From NCBI RefSeq assembly GCF_003752415.1, contig NZ_RKHG01000001.1, positions 310,001 to 374,000 of the forward strand: 64,000 nt of DNA, written 5' to 3'. Positions 17,906-26,137 of this stretch are shown here, piece by piece. Source of the DNA: Luteococcus japonicus. Lineage in GTDB: Bacteria > Actinomycetota > Actinomycetes > Propionibacteriales > Propionibacteriaceae. The number at the start of each line of letters is the position of its first letter. Within the stretch, counting starts at the first letter, position 1. The position numbers were made by a program, and so were the translations under genes. The notes beneath the pieces were generated by a model. That model saw only the letters and a list, made by a program, of their open reading frames with translations. It made no database searches and had not been told where the DNA came from.

Positions 17906-19209
17906 GCCCCGGCGACCGGGAACATGGCGTCCTGCTCTGCCCGCAGCTGGTCCGCCAGCCTGCCGTCGGGCACCTGCACGTCCCCGTAGGAGATGACCTC
18001 GTCCTTGGCGATGTCACGGGTCAGCACACAACCCTCGGCCAGGCCGAGGGGAAGCAGGTTCTCCGTGCGCTGGACCGAGGCCTTCTCACACACGCCGTAG
18101 TAGTCGTAGCCGCCCTTGGCGTCCAGCGCCTGTCCCGCCTTCAGGTCACGCTTGGCCATCGGGACCACCTCGACCCGCGGCCCATCGGGCAACGGCTTGA
18201 TGCAGGCATCACCCAGCAGCATCGCGCGGGCGATGGTGTTGGGCACCTCGAAGTGGCACAGGTGGTAGGGCGTGTAGAAGGGGTAGAGCGGTCCCTCGCC
18301 CAGCTTGTACAGGTTCAGGTAGTGCTGCTGCTTGGGGTCGTCATGGCTTGCCAGCACGTAGACGCCGGGCCCGGGCCTGGCCTTGACGACGTAGTCCACG
18401 GCGCCGCCCAGGGCCTGCAGCTCGTCGAGGTCGTACATCCCGGTCAGTTCGTCGACGTGGCCCTCGTGGTCGCGTCCCAGGCAGCCGCGTCGGTGCACGG
18501 ACAAGCCCGCCGCATTGGCCACCAGGGCCTGCTCGACGCTGACCTTGGTGCCGTCGGCGAAGGAGGTGACCATGTGGGGATCCTGGCCCCACTTGCGGGC
18601 GAAGCCCTCCTGGGTGGTGGGGTTGCGGTACTCGTCCTGCAGCCCCTTGATGTTGCCGGCCACCAGGGGCCGCAGGCCCAGCCCGCGCACGAAGCGGATC
18701 AGGTTCATCTGTACGCCGGGCTGGTCACCGTCCATGCCGGTGTACACGACGCCGGCAGCCTCGGCCCTGTGGCAGAGGATGCTGCCCAGGGTGGCATCCA
18801 CCTCGGCATTCATCAGCACCAGGTGCTTGCCGTTCTCGATCGCGGACAGGGCCAGTTCGGCGCCGAAGAAGACCGAGCCGGTGGCGTCCACCACCACGTC
18901 GACCTGGTCGGAGCCGGTCAGGGCCGTGTGGTCGTCGATGACGGCCACCTTTCCCCGTCGCGCGGCGTCGGAGACGGCCGAGGCATTGTCCGCGTCGATG
19001 ATGTCCCCGGCGGCGTAGCCGGCAAAGTCCAGCGCGGCGTGTGCCTTCTCACGAGAGCGGGCGAAGACGGCGGTGATCACCATGCCGGGCACGTCGTGGT
19101 GGATGTGGTGCATCATGCCGCGGGCCATGAAGCCGGGGCCGACGACGCCCACGCGGATGGGCTTGCGGGCCGTCTGGGCGCGCAGCAGCAGGTTGTCGGT
19201 GATGATCAT
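17902..19209 (-). CDS. NAD(P)-dependent oxidoreductase with C-terminal SAF domain
   Basis: Belongs to the group often annotated as homoserine-dehydrogenase-like SAF proteins. The N-terminal Rossmann fold begins IRVGVVGPGFMARGM (near residue 18), with VDVVVDATGSVFFGAELAL and GKHLVLMNAEVDATLG further on. The C-terminal SAF-like domain contains GYDYYGVCEKA and VLTRDIAKDEVISYGDVQ. The ATG chosen overlaps the stop of the epimerase gene (ATGA); a longer frame upstream is its antisense region. Homologues accompany sugar-nucleotide epimerases in several bacteria, but the reaction is not known to me. It would act between the 3,5-epimerase and the oxidase in the same operon. Confidence 0.8.
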   Translation of the reverse strand: MIITDNLLLRAQTARKPIRVGVVGPGFMARGMMHHIHHDVPGMVITAVFARSREKAHAALDFAGYAAGDIIDADNASAVSDAARRGKVAVIDDHTALTGSDQVDVVVDATGSVFFGAELALSAIENGKHLVLMNAEVDATLGSILCHRAEAAGVVYTGMDGDQPGVQMNLIRFVRGLGLRPLVAGNIKGLQDEYRNPTTQEGFARKWGQDPHMVTSFADGTKVSVEQALVANAAGLSVHRRGCLGRDHEGHVDELTGMYDLDELQALGGAVDYVVKARPGPGVYVLASHDDPKQQHYLNLYKLGEGPLYPFYTPYHLCHFEVPNTIARAMLLGDACIKPLPDGPRVEVVPMAKRDLKAGQALDAKGGYDYYGVCEKASVQRTENLLPLGLAEGCVLTRDIAKDEVISYGDVQVPDGRLADQLRAEQDAMFPVAGA

Positions 19210-19748
19210 GCGAAGGGCTTCCCGTCCCAGTCCGGCCAGGTGCGGTCCTTGTCGCTGATGACGGTGACCTCGCCGGGCCACTGCAGGTTGAAGGCCGGGT
19301 CATCCCAGCGCTGACCGCGTTCCAGTTCCGGCGCGTACCAGTCGGAGACCTGGTAGGTGACCAGGGTGTCGTCGCTCATCGTCAGGTAGCCGTGTCCGCA
19401 GTTGGCCGGGATCCACAGCGCCCGGTGGTTCTCCTCGGACAGCTCCACCATGGCATGGCTGCCGTAGGTGGGGGAGTCCTCGCGCAGGTCGAGGCAGCAG
19501 TCGACGATGGTGCCCTTGTGGCAGGTGACCAGCTTTCCCTCGGCGGAGGGGGCGATCTGGCGGTGCATGCCGCGCATGGTGCCCTTGGCGTGGTTGGTCG
19601 ACATGTTCGCCTGGACGAACTGCGTGGGCAGGCCGTGCTCGGCGAACTCCTTGGCGTCGAAGGTACGGGCGAAGAAGCCACGGTCATCGGTGAAGGGCGC
19701 GATGTCGATGATCCAGCAGCCGTCCACCTCGGTGGGGGTCCACTTCAT
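19206..19748 (-). CDS. dTDP-4-dehydrorhamnose 3,5-epimerase family protein
   Basis: Cupin-fold sugar epimerase of the RfbC type, 180 residues. The motif blocks DDRGFFARTF, FVQANMSTNHAKGTMRGMH (catalytic His in MRGMH), CHKGTIVDCCLDLREDSPTY and GHGYLTMSDDTLVTY are conserved. The substrate here is likely a CDP-linked 4-keto-6-deoxy sugar because the operon makes CDP-glucose rather than dTDP-glucose. Start two bases after the upstream stop, so coupled translation is likely. Confidence 0.85.
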   Translation of the reverse strand: MKWTPTEVDGCWIIDIAPFTDDRGFFARTFDAKEFAEHGLPTQFVQANMSTNHAKGTMRGMHRQIAPSAEGKLVTCHKGTIVDCCLDLREDSPTYGSHAMVELSEENHRALWIPANCGHGYLTMSDDTLVTYQVSDWYAPELERGQRWDDPAFNLQWPGEVTVISDKDRTWPDWDGKPFA

Positions 19749-19750
19749 GG

Positions 19751-20779
19751 TCAGAACTCCTTCTTGGTCCAGAACAGCTCGGGGGTGACCTGCTTGGTCT
19801 GGAGCAGGTACTCGATCTGCTTGAGGCGGGTGTGTCCGCGGCCGGTGAAGATCTCGGGAGTCAGCTGGATGACCCCGAAGACCTCGTGCAGCTGCTTGGC
19901 CCCGGCGGCCAGGTCCCAGTCCGTGGAGTAGCCCAGGGTGTCGGTGATCTTGTCGAAGTTCACCCGGTAGGAGCGGTTGTCCGCGCTCGGCTCCCCGAAG
20001 GTCAGCTCGCAGCCGGTGAACTCCTGCGCGACGGTCTCGGCGATCTGGCGGACGGTGTAGTTCTGGTCATTGGAGCCCACATTGAAGACCTCGGAGTGCA
20101 CCTTCTCCACCGGCGCATCCAGCACCGCACGGATGGCCTTGGCGATGTCCAGGCCGTGCACCATGGGACGCCAGGGCGTGCCGTCGGAGGTCATCGCGAT
20201 CTTGCCGGTGGTCCAGGCCAAACCGGACAGGTTGTTCAGCACGATGTCGAAGCGCTGGCGCGGGGAGGCGCCGTAGGCCGTCGAGTTGCGCAGTGCCGTG
20301 GGGTGGAAGCCGTCGTCGGCCATCGTCCACAGGTCCATCTCGGTGAGCACCTTGCACTTGGCATAGGCCGTCTGGGGGTTGACCTCGCTGGTCTCGTCGG
20401 CGACGCCCTCGGCCACGCCATAGGCGGAGCAGGAGGACATGTAGACGAAGCGCTCCACACCGGCCTGCTTGGCCATCTGCGCGACGTGCACCGAGCCCTT
20501 GTGGTTGATGTCGTAGGTGATGGGCCCGACGAGGTCGCCCGTCGGGTCATTGCTCAGCTCGGCCATCGCGACGACGGCGTCGAAGCCCTCGCAGTCCTCG
20601 ACGGTGAGCTCACGCATGTCCTTCTTGATGGTCCGGGGCGTCATGGACACGCCGTTGTAGAGCCATCCGAAGTTGTAGAAGCCGGTGTCCAGCCCCACCA
20701 CCTCGTGCCCCTCTGCTGCCAGGGTGGGTGCCAGCAGGCAGCCCAGGTAGCCGTCGGTTCCCGTCACCAGGATCTTCAT
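19751..20779 (-). CDS. NAD-dependent epimerase/dehydratase (extended SDR)
   Basis: Nucleotide-sugar-modifying short-chain dehydrogenase. The nucleotide-binding motif TGTDGYLG is near residue 7 and the catalytic triad is in SSCSAYG and the Tyr-Lys pair of TAYAKCK. The 342-residue length and VHGLDIAKAIRAVLDAP are typical. The ATG preceded by GAAGGA was preferred over a GTG 12 bases upstream. It may act as a 4,6-dehydratase or 4-epimerase on the CDP-sugar produced by the gene before it; the sequence does not decide which. Confidence 0.83.
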   Translation of the reverse strand: MKILVTGTDGYLGCLLAPTLAAEGHEVVGLDTGFYNFGWLYNGVSMTPRTIKKDMRELTVEDCEGFDAVVAMAELSNDPTGDLVGPITYDINHKGSVHVAQMAKQAGVERFVYMSSCSAYGVAEGVADETSEVNPQTAYAKCKVLTEMDLWTMADDGFHPTALRNSTAYGASPRQRFDIVLNNLSGLAWTTGKIAMTSDGTPWRPMVHGLDIAKAIRAVLDAPVEKVHSEVFNVGSNDQNYTVRQIAETVAQEFTGCELTFGEPSADNRSYRVNFDKITDTLGYSTDWDLAAGAKQLHEVFGVIQLTPEIFTGRGHTRLKQIEYLLQTKQVTPELFWTKKEF

Positions 20780-20784
20780 GTCCT

Positions 20785-21558
20785 TCACCACACCTTCCAG
20801 GGCGCGACGCCGTCGGCCCAGAGCTTCTCGAGTTTGTTGCGGTCCTGCAGCGTGTCCATCGGTTGCCAGAATCCTTCGTGCTTGTAGGCATTCAGCTGGC
20901 CGTCGAGGGCCAGCTTGCGCAGCGGTTCCTGCTCCCAGACCGTGGAGTCATCGGTGATGTAGTCAATGGCACCGGGCTCCAGCACGAAGTAGCCGCCGTT
21001 GATCCAGGCGCCGTCACCATCGGGCTTCTCCTGGAAGCTGGTGATGGTCGTCTCGCACTTGCCCAGGGTGATGGCGCCGAAGCGGCCCGGTGGCTGCACG
21101 ACGGTCATGGTGGCCAACTTGCCCTGCTTGCGGTGGAAGTCGATGGAGGCGGTGATGTCCACGTCGCTGACACCGTCGCCGTAGGTGAAGCAGAAGCTCT
21201 CGTCTCCGATGTAGTCACGCACCCGCAGCAGGCGGCCGCCGGTCATGGACTTGCCGCCGGTGTGCACCACGGTCACCTTCCACGGCAGCTCCGCACGCTT
21301 GTGGACCGTGCGCTCGCCGGTTGCCAGGTCGAAGGTGACATCGGCATATCGGACGGCGAAGTTGGCGAACCAGTCCTTGATGACGGTTCCCTTGTAGCCG
21401 GCGCACACGATGAATTCCTCGATGCCGTGTGCGGCGTACTCCTGCATGATGTGGAAGAGCACCGGACGCCCGCCAATTTCCACCATGGGTTTTGGCTTGG
21501 TGCCCGTTTCTTCACTGAGACGGGTCCCCAAACCCCCCGCCAACAAGACTGCCTTCAT
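20785..21558 (-). CDS. rfbF: Glucose-1-phosphate cytidylyltransferase
   Basis: Makes CDP-glucose from glucose 1-phosphate and CTP, the entry step for CDP-dideoxy and branched sugars. The signature [20 protein letters not shown] is at the N-terminus, with CAGYKG and YGDGVSDVD as the metal and substrate sites and [20 protein letters not shown] later. 257 residues is standard. It is the first gene of the minus-strand operon; the promoter must lie in the 197-bp divergent region shared with the glycosyltransferase. Confidence 0.92.
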   Translation of the reverse strand: MKAVLLAGGLGTRLSEETGTKPKPMVEIGGRPVLFHIMQEYAAHGIEEFIVCAGYKGTVIKDWFANFAVRYADVTFDLATGERTVHKRAELPWKVTVVHTGGKSMTGGRLLRVRDYIGDESFCFTYGDGVSDVDITASIDFHRKQGKLATMTVVQPPGRFGAITLGKCETTITSFQEKPDGDGAWINGGYFVLEPGAIDYITDDSTVWEQEPLRKLALDGQLNAYKHEGFWQPMDTLQDRNKLEKLWADGVAPWKVW

Positions 21559-21600
21559 GGTCAGATCCCCCGATCCTCGCGGCCTGTCACCGATACCGCG

Positions 21601-21707
21601 GTGACGTCACAGAGCCACCATATGCAAGGAAGGAGTCGGATTTCCCACACTGGTCCGGGCATGTGATGGACTGTTCCGTGTACACGGAGGTCCGGCCCAT
21701 GCCGGAC
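21601..21707. promoter_or_regulatory. Dyad-rich divergent control region
   Basis: Three symmetrical sites lie between rfbF and the glycosyltransferase gene: GTGACGTCAC (21601-21610), the perfect 12-mer CCGTGTACACGG (21676-21687), and around it GTCCGGGCATG (21653-21663) facing CATGCCGGAC (21698-21707) with one bulged base. The arrangement suggests one or more dimeric regulators serving both directions. Confidence 0.5.
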
Positions 21708-21755
21708 ATCGGAAGCACACAAGAACGTGTTTGACTAGGGAAAACAGGGGGATTC

Positions 21756-22745
21756 ATGGCCGCAGTCACGGTTGTCATGCCGACCTATCTGAGGCAGGAG
21801 TACCTGCCGCGGGCCATCGAGTCACTGCTGGCCCAAGAGTTCAAGGACTTCACAGCTTTGATCTGTGACAACGCGAATTCCGAAACCACACGCCGCTATG
21901 TGGAAAGCCTGCATGATGACCGGTTGGTCTATATTCCGCGCGAAAAAAATCTCGGCCTGGTGCGTAATTCGCTGAATGGATTCGAGGCGGCCCAGACGGA
22001 GTTCGTGACCAAGCTGGACGACGACGATGAATTCGAACCCACCTACCTGAAGCGTTGCGTGGAGGCGCTGCGGGCCCACCCGGAGGCAAGCTTCGCCTTC
22101 ACCGACATGCGGTGGATCGGCCCCAAGGGTGAACCCCTGGACGCGGTGCAGCAGCAGCAGGACGAGTCCCATGGTTTCGCCCAGCTGCACGAAGGCATCT
22201 ACCGGCCACTGAACACCTTGCTTGTGCACGGAGTGGTGGCCCTCAACGCCACGGTCCTGCGCACCTCGGCGGTGGACTGGGCAGCGCTACGGGAGGACAC
22301 CGAAACGGCCTTCGACCTGCACATCCTGCTGGAGGCAGCCCGCGGTGGGGCGGGGGCGTGGCACGTCGCCGAACGTCTGGTGCGCTACCGCGTGCACCCC
22401 ACCACGGACTCGGCCACCAACTACGCCCGCCAGCTGCGCGGCCGCCTGGTGGCGCTGGAGGATGCACTCCCGGACGCCGCGGCCTTCGACCGCCCAGCAC
22501 TGCACGCTGCGCTGCAGCAGACCGCGATGACCCTGGCCCGGGTAGAGCTCGTCAAGGGTCATCCCGGCGCCTCACGGGCAGCGCTTCGCCCCGTGCTGCG
22601 CGACGGTGTCAACCCGGCCATCGTCCGGCTGGCCGTGCTGGGTGCCCTGCCCGCCCGGGTGAGCCAAGGCCTGATGGAGCGCCGCGAGGCGCAGTGGCAG
22701 AAGCGTCACGGCATGGGGCCTGTCGACCCACCCAGGCCGAGCTGA
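21756..22745 (+). CDS. Family 2 glycosyltransferase
   Basis: Inverting GT-A glycosyltransferase. The nucleotide-sugar fold starts VTVVMPTYLRQEYLPRAIES, with CDNANSETTR and the metal-binding DxD-type run KLDDDDEFEP near residue 90. The C-terminal third is helical and Ala/Arg-rich without membrane segments, so the protein is soluble or peripheral. AGGGGG lies upstream of the ATG. Being divergent from a CDP-sugar operon makes it a good candidate for transferring that sugar. The first 100 codons are less GC-rich than the rest, hinting at transfer or a hybrid gene. Confidence 0.87.
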   Translation: MAAVTVVMPTYLRQEYLPRAIESLLAQEFKDFTALICDNANSETTRRYVESLHDDRLVYIPREKNLGLVRNSLNGFEAAQTEFVTKLDDDDEFEPTYLKRCVEALRAHPEASFAFTDMRWIGPKGEPLDAVQQQQDESHGFAQLHEGIYRPLNTLLVHGVVALNATVLRTSAVDWAALREDTETAFDLHILLEAARGGAGAWHVAERLVRYRVHPTTDSATNYARQLRGRLVALEDALPDAAAFDRPALHAALQQTAMTLARVELVKGHPGASRAALRPVLRDGVNPAIVRLAVLGALPARVSQGLMERREAQWQKRHGMGPVDPPRPS

Positions 22746-22760
22746 GTTCCTTGCGGTGGC

Positions 22761-23699
22761 TCAGATCTGGGTGGAGTAGACGAGCAGCTCCGAGCCCTCT
22801 TCACCGTCGTCGGGCGCAGCGAACATCGTCAGGCTGTCACCGTTGGCCTCGAATGCCACGGGGTTGCGGGTGACCACGTGCTTGTTGTTGCTGAAGACCT
22901 GGACGGGGACCTCGTTGATGAGGCTTCCGCTGCGGATGTCCAGCAGGGCGATGCCGCCGAGCTCGAAGGGCTTGCCGTCGGCGTCCTTCAGGCCGGTGAT
23001 GCCGGTGCAGATCATGGTGCCGGCACCGGAGTACTCGCAGTCCTGGTAGTCCACCATCGCCGACGGGTTGCTCATCTCGTCCACGAGCCGCCCCTTCTTG
23101 AAGGTCAGGAATTCGCGGCTGCCCCAGGTGACGGCGGCAATCTTGCGATGTTTGCGGTCGTTCACCACGCCACCCACGTGGTCGTCGGCACGGAACTCCT
23201 CGCGCACCCGGTAGGTGTCCGGGTCGATGGTGTAGACGATCGACTTGCTGTGCGGGCGGTACTCGGCCACCGGGACCCACACCTTGCGGCCGTCGAAGTC
23301 GATGCCACCGGGGTGGTAGATGTCGCCCTCGCCCAGCACGATGTCCTTGACCAGCTTGCCGTCGCGGGTGACGACGAAGACGTGTCCACGTCCCTTGCCC
23401 GCAGTGCGGTCCATGCCATCGACCGGTGCCGGGTGCTTCACGGTGGGTTCGAGGATCTCGACGCTGGAGATCCAGATGTGGTCGCCGACCACGCTCATGC
23501 CCTGCATGTGGAAGGTGTCGAAGTCCAGCTTGAGGCTGGCGGTCTGGGTCCACGCATTGCCGCGGGTGAGCTGCCCGACGGCGATGGCCTCGGGGTCGAG
23601 GCGGTCCTGGCCGGCGGTGGCCATCGGGGCCGCCGTCAATGTGGTGGCCGTCGCGACGACGGTGGCGAGGGCAAGACCAAGACGCTGGGAGCGCTTCAT
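22761..23699 (-). CDS. Secreted protein of unknown function (DUF6454-like)
   Basis: Exported protein with a Sec signal peptide (hydrophobic residues 8-25, likely cleavage after MATAG). The mature part has repeated beta-strand blocks (DTFHMQGMSVVGDHIWISSV, HPGGIDFDGRKVWVPVAEYR, VNDRKHRKIAAVTWGSREF) suggesting a six-bladed propeller. I tentatively relate it to DUF6454; no catalytic residues can be named. GGAG precedes the ATG. It is convergent with the glycosyltransferase with only 15 bp between them. Confidence 0.7.
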   Translation of the reverse strand: MKRSQRLGLALATVVATATTLTAAPMATAGQDRLDPEAIAVGQLTRGNAWTQTASLKLDFDTFHMQGMSVVGDHIWISSVEILEPTVKHPAPVDGMDRTAGKGRGHVFVVTRDGKLVKDIVLGEGDIYHPGGIDFDGRKVWVPVAEYRPHSKSIVYTIDPDTYRVREEFRADDHVGGVVNDRKHRKIAAVTWGSREFLTFKKGRLVDEMSNPSAMVDYQDCEYSGAGTMICTGITGLKDADGKPFELGGIALLDIRSGSLINEVPVQVFSNNKHVVTRNPVAFEANGDSLTMFAAPDDGEEGSELLVYSTQI

Positions 23700-23905
23700 G
23701 GGGGTACTCCATTCTTCGTGTGGGGTTCCATGAAGCTATGGCCGAGAGGTGAAGGGAATGGGGACGGGAATTGGCCCCAGTGGGCCATCCGCATGAATCC
23801 TCGTCCACGCTGGCTCACATGCACTCTGGCCTTTGACGTCTGCGGAGGCCTAGACTCACCACAGTTAGTTTTGCGCCGACAGGAATACGTCCAATGGAGG
23901 ATGCC

Positions 23906-26053
23906 GTGACAGCACAGGCCCAACTCGTTCTCGAGAACCCCACGACCTGTGTGGTGGTCGACAGTCCCGACGGTGCGCTGCCCCGCATCATCCACTGGGG
24001 TGCCGGCCTGGGCCCCCTCGACGAGAAGCTCGTCCGGGAACTGGTGGCCGCCCAGGCGCCCGTCCACATGCACAACGGCCAGCCCGACGAGGGATTCGCC
24101 CTGGCCCTGCTCCCCGAGCAGTGGCGTGGCTGGTACGGGCATCCCGGCATCAGCGGGTCCCGCGACGGCACGGCATGGGCACCCCGCTTCGTCGTCCAGC
24201 GGATCGAACTGGACGGCAAGCCGGTCAGCGGTTTCGTCGCGGCGGCCGAGGGAACCGTCGTCTGGCATGCCGTCGACGTGGACTGCGGCCTGGCGCTCGC
24301 CCTGACCCTGGAACTGACCCCCTCGGGACTGGTGCGCGCCCGCGCCGAGGTGACCAATACCGGTGAGGGTGGCTACCAGCTCGACGAGCTGCTGATCGCC
24401 ATGCCGGTTCCCGCCCGCGCCACCGAGATCCTCGACTTCGCCGGCCGCTGGGGCAAGGAGCGGGTGCCGCAACGTACCCCGCTGCATGTCGGAAGCCACT
24501 GGCGCGAGGGACGTCACGGCCGCACCGGTGCTGATTCGGCCTTCGTGCTGCACCTCGGAGAGCCAGGCTTCGGCTTCTCCTCCGGGGATGTCTGGGCGGT
24601 CCACACCGGCTGGAGCGGCAACCACGTCCACTATGCGGAGAAGAGCCTGATCGGCGACCAGGTGATCGGTGGCGGCGAGCTGCTGCTGCCCGGCGAGGTC
24701 GTGCTGGCAACGGGGGAGAGCTACACCAGTCCGTGGATCCACTTCAGCCACGGCACCGGACTCGACGCCGTCGCCCACCTCCACCACGACTACCTGCGCG
24801 CCACGCACCCCGTCGATCCCCAGCGTCCCGTCACCCTGAACGTCTGGGAGGCCGTCTACTTCGACCACGACGCGGACCGGCTCAAGGACCTGGCGCACCG
24901 TGCCGCGAAGCTCGGCATCGAGCGCTATGTGCTGGACGACGGCTGGTTCGGCTCTCGTCGCGACGACTTCTCCGGCCTGGGTGACTGGGTGGTCAGCACC
25001 GAGGTCTGGCCGCAGGGCCTGCATCCCCTGGTGGACGAGGTGACGGGTCTGGGCATGCAGTTCGGCCTGTGGTTCGAGCCCGAGATGGTCAACCCGGACT
25101 CGGACCTGGCCCGCGCCCATCCCGAATGGGTGATGCAGGTGCCCGGCCGCACCCCCTTGGAGGCCCGCCACCAGTGGGTGTTGAACCTGGGGATCCCAGG
25201 TGCCTATGCCCACGTCCGGGACCAGATGATGGCGCTGCTGGACGAGTACGACATCTCCTACATCAAGTGGGACCACAACCGTGACCTGTTGGATGCCGGC
25301 ACATCGCCCGACGGGCGCCCCGGTGTGCACGAGCAGACGCTGTCCTTCTACCGGCTGGTGGACGAGCTCAAGGCCGCCCACCCCGGCCTGGAGATCGAGT
25401 CCTGCAGCTCGGGTGGAGCCCGGATCGATCTCGAGGTGATGCAGCACTGTGACCGCGTCTGGGTCAGCGACAACATCGACCCCACGGACCGGCAGCAGAT
25501 GATGCGCTGGACCACCCAGCTGCTCCCACCCGAGATGCTCGGTTCGCACATCGCCTCGGGGGCCTCGCACACCACCGGCCGCCACCACGACATCAACTAC
25601 CGTGCGGCGACGGCGGTCTTCGGGCACCTGGGCGTCGAGTGGGACCTCGCGAAGGCCACCGACGAGGAACTGCGCCAGCTGGGGGAGTGGATCGCCTGGT
25701 ACAAGCAGCACCGCGGACTGCTCAATGCCGGACGGCTGGTGCGTGTGGATGTTCCCCAGGCCAGCGGGGGTGACGTCTTCCTGCATGGCGTCGTGGGGGA
25801 GGATGCTGCCATCTTCGCGTGGACCTCGTTGGTCACCACCGCCACCTGGAGCCTGGGTGCCATTCGGCTGCCTGGGCTGGATCCCGAGGCCACCTACCGG
25901 GTCGAGCACCTCGGTCTGACGGTGACGCAGGGGCCCGGCATGCACGCGGAGCCGGTGGAGATGACAGGGCGGATGCTGGCCACCGTCGGGCTGCGGGCTC
26001 CCGTGGTGCTTCCCGAGCGGACCAGGATCCTCACTGTGACGCGGGTGGAGTGA
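23906..26053 (+). CDS. galA: Alpha-galactosidase (GH36)
   Basis: Retaining glycosidase that releases galactose from melibiose, raffinose and related oligosaccharides, cytoplasmic (no signal peptide). The N-terminal beta-sandwich is followed by the TIM barrel; the nucleophile is Asp in YIKWDHNRD (near residue 455) and the acid/base is Asp in WVSDNIDPTDR (near 520). YVLDDGWFGSRRDD and FGLWFEPEMVNPDSDL are family hallmarks. The GTG with GGAGG five bases before it was chosen; an ATG four codons upstream is possible. It heads an operon with sugar ABC transporter genes. A TAGACT about 50 bp upstream may be the -10. Confidence 0.94.
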   Translation: MTAQAQLVLENPTTCVVVDSPDGALPRIIHWGAGLGPLDEKLVRELVAAQAPVHMHNGQPDEGFALALLPEQWRGWYGHPGISGSRDGTAWAPRFVVQRIELDGKPVSGFVAAAEGTVVWHAVDVDCGLALALTLELTPSGLVRARAEVTNTGEGGYQLDELLIAMPVPARATEILDFAGRWGKERVPQRTPLHVGSHWREGRHGRTGADSAFVLHLGEPGFGFSSGDVWAVHTGWSGNHVHYAEKSLIGDQVIGGGELLLPGEVVLATGESYTSPWIHFSHGTGLDAVAHLHHDYLRATHPVDPQRPVTLNVWEAVYFDHDADRLKDLAHRAAKLGIERYVLDDGWFGSRRDDFSGLGDWVVSTEVWPQGLHPLVDEVTGLGMQFGLWFEPEMVNPDSDLARAHPEWVMQVPGRTPLEARHQWVLNLGIPGAYAHVRDQMMALLDEYDISYIKWDHNRDLLDAGTSPDGRPGVHEQTLSFYRLVDELKAAHPGLEIESCSSGGARIDLEVMQHCDRVWVSDNIDPTDRQQMMRWTTQLLPPEMLGSHIASGASHTTGRHHDINYRAATAVFGHLGVEWDLAKATDEELRQLGEWIAWYKQHRGLLNAGRLVRVDVPQASGGDVFLHGVVGEDAAIFAWTSLVTTATWSLGAIRLPGLDPEATYRVEHLGLTVTQGPGMHAEPVEMTGRMLATVGLRAPVVLPERTRILTVTRVE

Positions 26054-26082
26054 TTGACGGAGGGTTAGTTCCATGATGAAAT

Positions 26083-26137
26083 GAAGCCATCGTCAGAGCT
26101 GACGATCCCTGTTGACGAAGGAGTCGACGATGGCTTC
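26083..26137 (+). promoter_or_regulatory. Alternative hairpins over the permease start codon
   Basis: Segment A, GAAGCCATCGTC (26083-26094), is a perfect complement of segment C, GACGATGGCTTC (26126-26137), which contains the start codon; pairing A-C also traps the AAGGAG ribosome-binding site in the loop. Overlapping segment ATCGTCAG (26089-26096) pairs perfectly with segment B, CTGACGAT (26099-26106). A-B and A-C are mutually exclusive, so the RNA can switch between a closed and an open start site. Confidence 0.6.

Noticed and set aside
23696-26074. 792-codon minus-strand frame
   Set aside because: Antisense to galA, which has intact catalytic residues.
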